A stretch of DNA of 64,000 nucleotides. Origin: Liriodendron chinense. Its lineage: Eukaryota; Streptophyta; Magnoliopsida; Magnoliales; Magnoliaceae. Location: assembly GCA_003013855.2 (NCBI GenBank), contig PVNU02000927.1, positions 62,001-126,000 of the forward strand. The letters run 5' to 3'. Positions 56,841 to 64,000 of the stretch are shown in pieces (within the stretch, counting starts at the first letter, position 1; every line of letters starts with the position of its first letter). A program made the position numbers and the translations under genes. Under the pieces are notes generated by a model. That model did no database searches, was not told where the DNA came from, and saw nothing but the letters and a program-made list of their open reading frames with translations.

Positions 56841-58272
56841 ACCTTTCTTCTTCTAACACATGGAGACTAGGGTTAGGAGAAGGACTTGGATGTGAGATGT
56901 ATAAAGAAAATTATAAGAGGGGATGTGTGCACCAGTACACCTCCTAATATAATTGAAATTTGCCAAAAAATGATTAAAGAGTTGATCTTTGAGGAATTCT
57001 AATCCGTTCATCATGTTAGGCATATAGAGTAGAATCAAAATATATAATTTTCATGGTGATGTGAAATCTAAATTGGCCGATCTTGAAAAATGTACCGGCG
57101 AGTGCCAAAACATGGTTGATCTCAATTAACGGTCCATGTTTGATGATCAAGGTCCAAATTTGGAGAAATGTATAGTCATGACAGGAAAATGATTGGACAA
57201 AATTTTTTGGTTGATTGATGGTGAAAAATGCCTAGATTTGAAATTTCAACTTTTGACAGAAAATGAAGGGGTTGGCTTTGTACTTCAATGGTGTAAGATT
57301 ATAAATTGGGGTCTAAATTTTGTGTAAACTCGTAGTCATATGAGGACAAAAGGTGGTCTAAATTTGAGAAGTGATTGACAGTGGTAAGTGGGTTAATTGA
57401 ATGGTCCAGATTTAAAAGAAGTTGATAACTTGGTTATTTCTTAAAACTAGATAACTTGGCCATTAAGAAAGGTTTATCATGGTAGACACTTAAATTAAAC
57501 TATTGGTCCATGATAAGGATGATCCAAGTCACTCACATGAAGGAGAATATTCGACTATGACTACATATCCATTTTCCTCACTTAATGGACACAAAAATCA
57601 AGGGTTAAGGGGCTGATTTGATAATTGGATAACTTATACTATGATTTAAAGGCTGAAATTTGACATGTATGGTTAATTTATGATGAATAGGCATGATATA
57701 AAATTTCAAGTCAAACGAATTATGAGAACTATGTGATCTAAAAATCAAGGGTCTAAATTAATGTGAGTCATTCACATTTTGGGCACTCAAGATTTCATAT
57801 TTATACACCTCAGACAATCAAATTCTAGGATAATGGTTTACCACTAAGCTAATTAGTTTGGTATCGTTACTTTCTCAACTACATTTCTAGATCAATGGTT
57901 ATGGACACTTTTAGGTTAAGATCTCCATGACCATAGGTTCTACTTGAAAATCTATCTACTTGGTATTGTTATACACCTAAAATTACGTTTACCTTTCGGT
58001 CGGATTCAAAAACTACTTATCTGATTGATTAGAAATCGTGAATTATGGGATACAAGGGCATTGTCATAATTATCAGTAAAATGCGAGTTTTGAAAAATCT
58101 AACCATTTTACGTTGTTCATGGCATCATTCTAAGTTACATTTGTAAAGGGTACCTATCATATTTCCTATGAACATTCCTTTATTTGCAAATCAAAGTTAA
58201 TGTACAGTATTTAATCAAAAATAAAATTTTCTAAAAATTTCAAATAAATTTCAAAAAATATAGGGCATTAGA
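55085..58272 (-). repeat. 5' LTR of the LARD-like element
   Basis: 3188 bp, colinear with 50014-53161. At the same internal position it carries (TC)n (56776-56817) extended by (AC)n (56818-56842). Ends have decayed to TATAACGTCC and GGGCATTAGA. Confidence 0.88.
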
Positions 58273-58289
58273 ATTCATAGGAGTGTAGG

Positions 58290-58860
58290 GCTGACGCAGA
58301 GCCGTCCACAAGGTGGACCCTATACACATGTAGTGTGTGCAGGAGCGTGTTAGATAGGCGACACGCTATCTCTCTTACACTTTTCTCTCTTTGTTGGCTT
58401 TATGCAAGTAATGCCAAGGGTCTCTCTTTTTCTAGATCCTCACCATTTTCTCCCCTAAAAACCGTAAGAAAACATGGTATGCCTACATAATACATGTGTG
58501 AAATCCTACTTGCCTGACAGTTGGAGGGGAGGGGAACTAACACGTCAGCCATTGGTGGGGAGGTGGGGCTAACATAGAGGCATCCATAGAGTGGACCCAT
58601 ATAGACCTAGCATGTGCACGTGTTAGTTGTCACATAGACAACCCTTATCTCTCTCTTACAGCCCTTACCTCTCTCTTACACTTTCTTTCCTCTATTCTGG
58701 TATTGGCGTATTGCCCAAGGGGGCTTGGGCATGCAAGGCTCTCTTTTTCAAGGTCCTCTCCCTCTGTAGATCTTATCCTATGAAAATTCCTTCACTTTTT
58801 CCCCTAAGAACCGTAATTAAACACTGTGTGCCTACACATCCTACTCAATGCACCCCACGA
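58290..58860. repeat. Two diverged direct copies of a block of about 250 bp
   Basis: 58290-58500 and 58555-58850 share, in order, CATGTAGTGTGTGCAGG/GCATGTGCACGTG, ATCTCTCTTACACTTT, TCTCTCTTTTTC, TTTTCCCCTAA, ACCGTAA and TGCCTACA. Non-coding. 58861-59510 shows nothing further. Confidence 0.55.
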
Positions 58861-59513
58861 TGATGTTTAAATTTAAAAAAACAAAAGACAGTTTGATACA
58901 AGCATCACATGACACACTATAAAAACACAACGTACACTACCAAAACTTCCAAATTATGTGTGGCCCAACTAATAATTGTATCAGCCTGATTTTTAGTTTG
59001 GGCCCTGCATGGTTCGACTCCCCTTAGGAAAAAAAAATAATAAAAAAAAAATACACGGGCATTATGGTCGTTTCAAGTCCCAAAATGTATGTTCCATAGA
59101 ATCAGGACCCTTCAGAATGTTGTGCTAGAATACCAAGAAAAGAAAGTAACACATGAAAATAAATCCCTTTCATGATTTATGTAATACCCATTTCTTACAG
59201 ATGCACAGAAAACTAGTAGCTCACTGTATGGACGGTGTACCTACCGGCTTGATCTTTGATCTCACCTCACAAAGAGGGCCAAAAGATTTTCAGTGTAGTA
59301 GAGCTGCAAAAAAATAAGAAGAGAAAATGTTTTAGACTGTACAACTTGAAAATGCACCGAATATTAAGAAACAGAAAGGAAGAGGATAAAACTAGATTGT
59401 ATCACTGGAGGTGCCCTCCATGAATATCGCCCAAACATGGCCATTGGATTCAATGAGATTGTTAAACCGGGTTAATGCCTTCTATCATCTAATTGTATTT
59501 AGTATGAGTCTTA

Positions 59514-59610
59514 GGGTGTGTTTGGTTGCACCAAATTTCATCAAATATCATGGATTTTAAGACTGGTTAATCATGAAATTTCATGACATTTGGTGCAACC
59601 AAACTCACCC
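59514..59610. mobile_element. 97-bp MITE, almost entirely inverted repeat
   Basis: Left GGGTGTGTTTGGTTGCACC and right, reverse-complemented, GGGTGAGTTTGGTTGCACC, with pairing continuing about 40 bp to near the centre. Flanking TTA (59511-59513) and TTTA (59611-59614) hint at a 3-bp TTA duplication, as in Harbinger MITEs. Confidence 0.7.
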
Positions 59611-61064
59611 TTTAATGGTTTTTTGGCTGATTGGGTGTGAGCAATTGGGTCTACTTGAGTCGTAGTGTATGAGAGCCTGAGTTCTAGTCTATGGTACCTA
59701 ACCGTCTCAGGGATTAAAAGCAATCTGATTTTTCAAAAGAAGGCGTTCGGTTAATGATAGATGCAGACTCATCGTTTTCTTGCCCATTGATTGGTTTTCT
59801 TAACTCATCAAATCAACCTAATATTGGCCAATGAGAGGGTGGGCTCACATGATTGTCCTTATTGGTGATCGAACCTTTCCCAATATAAGTAATTGAGAGA
59901 AATGATTTTTCTTCGCTGTTGATTGGATGGTTAGAATTGTTTATTCAAATCGATTCTTAAGTCATTGCCAATCAAAGGTGGAGCCAGCGAGATTGATGGA
60001 CTAGATAGATGAGAAGATTTTTTTTTATAGTATACTTAATTGGCCATTCATTTCCTAACAATTGGTCAAATGGCTAGGATTGTTTGATCAAAAGTGATTC
60101 TTGAGAGCCATGGACAATGAAATGTGGACCCCACATGATGGACTGTCCATGTCAATAAAACATGGGAATATTATGAATGTTTCACAAACATGCATAATGC
60201 AAGCATGTTTCTTGAATAACAGATCATGTCTGTTAAAAATTGTAAGCTGTAGTATATGCTCTAGTGGTGTAGCCTAGGGGTCGAACCTTGACATGGGCAA
60301 TCGGCATGGCAGTGGCCCCATGAGGTACCAGAAAAAAAAGAAAGAAAAAAAATTCCGAAATACAAACATACTGAGATTCTTGCTCTATAAAAAAATACAA
60401 CAACGCTCAGGATTCTTGCTCTCTGGTGATGGGCATATTTTGGTTGTCATAAGGACTCATCAGATAAAACGCAGATTGGAACTACTTTGGGTTGATGTTT
60501 AGCATGGGTCATGCATGATATATACAGGTGCTTTGGGGGTCATTTGGGAGCATGTAATCGGTTGTAATTGGTGTAAATCAATAGTAATTGATGTGTTTGG
60601 GAGTATATTTAATAAATTTATAAAAGGAAAATAATGAAGGAACTTTTCTTGTTTGTCATTCCATTTGTATGAAATGAATATGTAGGCTACAATTATGCAC
60701 AAGGGAAAAAAAATTTTGAATTCAAAATTTAATTGTATTGATGTGACTTAGATTACATCAAAACACTGAAAGCCCACTTTTTTTATATCATGGAAAAATC
60801 ATGTGATTCCATTTCACATGGATTAATCCCACCACTGATTATCCTCAATTCGCAAGTAACAATCCTCTCTCTCATTCTCTTTCCACCAATGCATTCTAAA
60901 GACAAGCAGTTACACACATTCACATGTATTCTAGTGGATTCCAATTATCGGATCTCCAAACATAACTGGTGATTCTAATTCACATGGAATCCAAGGTGAT
61001 TGCTAATGCATATCAAATACTCACTCCCAAAAAACTGTAATAGAATTGGACAATTTTAGGACAA
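59611..61064. other. Intergenic stretch without recognised features
   Basis: AT-rich. The phrases TCATTTGGGAGCATG (60540s) and CACTCCCAAAAAACTG (61020s) might be the decayed ends of a small element, but I could not establish termini or a target duplication. Confidence 0.4.
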
Positions 61065-63346
61065 CCTAGAATTGCAAATGATTGGATCCAATTTCAAATC
61101 CCGAGGGTCGATACTTGGAATTTTGAATGGATGCTAATGAACTCAAAGCTCAAATGTGAGTAGAAGATCAAAGTATCGGACCCAAATCTACTTGAACCGT
61201 CCGCCCGTGATGTCAACATTATATTAATTACATTTGTAGCTTAGCTTGGGGATATTTATGTATTCTCTTGATATGTGTGTCTGCGTGTTTCTGTTATGAT
61301 GACTCGAGTGAAGTAGACGTATAAGCAACCATAGGTCATGGTAACTAGACCGTCTAAACCATAACATGAGTTAAACCATGGTAACCTAGTCTCATCTTTC
61401 CGTCACACCTTTAGTCGTGCAACAACCATCGATGATATCTCACTCGCTTAGTTATGCGCTCATTTATCTACTCTTTCACTTAACCATTCGATCATGTTGA
61501 CCTAATCAAAATCAGATCTATTCTTTAAACTCCCGATCAATCGTCTCATTAGTGATCGAACATCCCTGATAATTATCTAATCTAATCTAATCATCCTCTT
61601 AGGTCCTTGACTATAGCAACACTCCCAGGCCTGAAAAATATTAAGGCATTAGAGAAATAAAAGGACCCATCGATGAATAGTAAACCATCTAGGAATTAGA
61701 GTACGCAATGGAAGCATGTCAGACTAGGAATTTAGAGAATTAATCTTTAGGATGAAACCTTATTTTAAGGGGGTAAAGTATGATCACAATTAGCCCGGAA
61801 TAGAACCAGGATAGCTAGAGACGCGGAAAATGGAGGGAGAATGCCCATGATCGACTCTTAGGAAACTTCGGGAACGAAGTTTGTTTTTAAGGAGGGTGGA
61901 TTATAACGCCCCAGATTTTCCTAAGGTGGCTTTTAAAGTATAGAAAGCATATTATGTGTAAAAATTTGATTAATGACAATTTTAATTTCTTTCGTGAATA
62001 AGTAATGATTCGTGATTAATTCGATATAGATTATTTTGTAAAATATGCTTATATAGGATCATGCATATAACTTTGTAAAACCATTAGGTTTTTCAAAAGT
62101 TTTAGATTAAAAATAACTATGATAATGCCCTTGGTCCACCCATATTCGCGATTTCTGATCAATCAAGTGAGTAACTTTCAAATCCATCTGAAACGTAGGC
62201 GTAGTTTTAGGTGTGTATTGACGCCATAAAGTTAGATTTTTTTTAAATGACCATTAGATCATGGAGATCTTAACCTAGGAGCGTCTGTGGCCATTGATCG
62301 AGGAAGCTAGTCGGGAAAGCAGCCATACCAAACTGATCATCTTAGTGATAATCTCTTATCCTAAAATTTGTGTGATGATCCAATGGGTATAAATATGAAA
62401 TCTTGAGTGCCCAAAAATGTGAATGGCTCACCTTAACCTAGACCCTTGATATCTAGTTCACATAGTTTGCATGATCTGATTGATATGAAATTTTATATCA
62501 TGCCTATCTATCATAAATGAACCGTGCACGTCGAATTTCAGTCTCTTGATCATAGTGTAAATGACGTAATTAGCAAATCAACCCCTTAACCCTTGATTTT
62601 AATGTCCATCGAATGAGGAACGTGAATGGTTAGTCGTAGTCGAATACTTTTCTTCGTACGAGTGACTTAGATCGTCCATATTATAGACCAATAATGTGAT
62701 TTGAGTGCTCCACCTCGATAAGCATCTTTCTTAAGAGCGAAGTTATCTCGTTTTAGGAAATAATCTAGTACTAACTCCTTTCAAATCTGGGCCTTTCAAT
62801 TAACCCACTTGCCACCGTCAATCGCAACTCAAATTTGAAACATATCTTAGCTTCACATGACTACGAGACTCTATAAAATTTGGACCCCAATCTATAATCC
62901 TACATCGTGGAGCCATCAAGCCAGCTCCTTCCTTTTTCGCTAAAAGTTGGAATTTCATATCTAGGTCATTCGCACCATCAATCAACCACCAAACTTTGTA
63001 CAATCATTTACCTATCATGAGTACACATTTTTCCCAAATTTGGGCCCTAATTATCAAGTGTGGACCGTTAATTGATATCAAGTCCGTTTTTGGCATCCGT
63101 CAAGTCATTTTTAAAGATTGATCAATTTAAATTTCAGATCACCATGAAAATTACATATTCCAACTCTACTCTTTGTGCCTAACAAGGTGAATGAATTAGA
63201 AATCATTAAAAATATCCCTTAATTATGTTTTGATAGTGTCATGGTGAGATTGGGAGGTGTGCACGCTACTTCATGTACAAAGGGTGGTGTGCACGTCCCT
63301 AATCCTTCTCCCTTCCAAAAAACTCACGCCCACCCTTAATTTTCCA

Positions 63347-63418
<72 letters not shown>

Positions 63419-64000
63419 TACATATATATATATACATATATATATATACATATATAGAGAGAGAGAGAGAGAGCTCGTCTGCCGATCATCTTCTTTTCTT
63501 TCCTTCTTCATCAACACATGTAGTCATCTCCAACCCTTCATCGTGTTGTCATGGTTCATGTATAGATCTTCCCCATCAATTATACCTAGGATTTTCATCT
63601 AAGGTGAAGGAGATGATTTTTTTAAGCCTAGTTACAATAATATCAAATTATATGTTGATTTTATGCTTAGAAACTAGGATTTTGTTGTGTGATTTCTTAA
63701 AACCGTGCATGTTGAAATCTCTTCATGTAATTATGATTTGTATGGTATTTCATAATGTGTTCTATGAATATGAATGTATGTGAACCATGATTTATGCTTA
63801 AGTGTTTGGAAAAGGAACCATGATGATGTATGTGCTTTACTTTTTATTTTTTATTTTTTTATAATGATGTATGTGCTTATGTGGAGACTATGCTTAATTT
63901 ACGTTTGTTATATGCTCATGATGAACATGATAATTGATGTATTGTATGAATCAAGATTTGTATATGAATGTTACGTTAATGAATACCCCTTAACCCCATA
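61065..64000 (+). mobile_element. Truncated relative of the LARD-like element, opposite orientation, running off the window
   Basis: 61065-61901 matches the reverse complement of the 3' part of the interior at 53162-53990 (for example GATTGGATCCAATTTCAAATC, GTATCGGACCCAAATCTACT). The polypurine tract TTAAGGAGGGTGGATT leads into an LTR starting TATAACGCCCC at 61902, colinear with the reverse complement of 50014-53161. The left part of the element is missing and the right end is beyond 64000. Confidence 0.8.
63351..63474. repeat. (TA)n and (GA)n microsatellite
   Basis: About 100 bp of TA repeats with CATATATA interruptions, then (GA)n. Its place in the LTR corresponds to the (TC)n runs of the 50014-58272 element. 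The open frames through it (repeated Tyr-Ile) are artefacts. Confidence 0.9.

Larger units (their letters stand above)
50014..58272 (-). mobile_element. LARD-like non-autonomous LTR element with LTRs longer than its interior
   Basis: 8,259 bp, with target duplication ATTCA at 50009-50013 and 58273-58277. LTRs are 50014-53161 (3148 bp) and 55085-58272 (3188 bp), diverged by roughly 10% or more in the 160 bp I compared. LTR ends form a 10-bp inverted repeat (TGTAATGCCC and GGGCATTACA). Minus orientation is fixed by the primer-binding site at 55071-55082 and the polypurine tract at 53162-53178. The 1923-bp interior lacks coding. Confidence 0.88.

Noticed and set aside
63257..63517. ORFs of repeated Tyr-Ile on both strands
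   Set aside because: Encoded by a (TA)n microsatellite.

Overview
The window is repeat-dominated plant nuclear DNA. It holds nested LTR retrotransposons, a CACTA DNA transposon, MITEs, microsatellites and spliced gene fragments with GT-AG introns, and I found no intact host gene. The sequence shows an angiosperm. A dispersed foldback MITE family makes me think of a magnoliid-type genome, but that rests on memory and is weak. The only long intact coding regions belong to a young Sirevirus.

Region 1 (1-30391) is one old Ty3/gypsy element of the Tat lineage, entered inside its reverse transcriptase and ending with its 3' LTR (29616-30391). It is split by three later insertions. (a) A nearly pristine Ty1/copia Sirevirus (244-11373) sits inside the RT, with target duplication GAATG and LTRs of 1778 bp that differ at a single base seen by eye. 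It has an intact 1657-aa gag-pol, a second ORF in the env position, arrays of 14-bp palindromes in each LTR and three polypurine tracts. (b) A CACTA/EnSpm element (14186-25819) has target duplication AAG and TTCGACGGT subterminal repeats. It has no visible transposase but carries antisense exon fragments of three host genes: alanine aminotransferase, a COP1-interacting-protein-like gene and an ALDH22-type aldehyde dehydrogenase. (c) A solo LTR (26283-27637) lies inside the Tat element's antisense gene. That antisense gene (about 28922 down to 26000) has its own TATA box and two apparent introns.

Region 2 (30392-32957) is a cluster of foldback MITEs. One has a perfect 10-bp target duplication, which points to the Mutator superfamily.

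Region 3 (32958-39726, minus strand) is a degenerate Ty1/copia element with LTRs of about 1.1 kb and target duplication CGTAC.

Region 4 (41132-48297, minus strand) is a non-autonomous LTR element. It has an Athila-type primer-binding site, LTRs of about 2.1 kb and a single broken acidic ORF.

Region 5 (50014-58272, minus strand) is a LARD-like element whose LTRs (about 3.15 kb) are longer than its 1.9-kb interior, with target duplication ATTCA. A truncated relative in the opposite orientation (61065 to the window end) follows. MITEs and microsatellites fill the rest.

The strongest leads are the three-gene capture in the CACTA element, the non-env ORF and palindrome arrays of the Sirevirus, the spliced antisense gene of the Tat element, and the Mutator-like foldback family.
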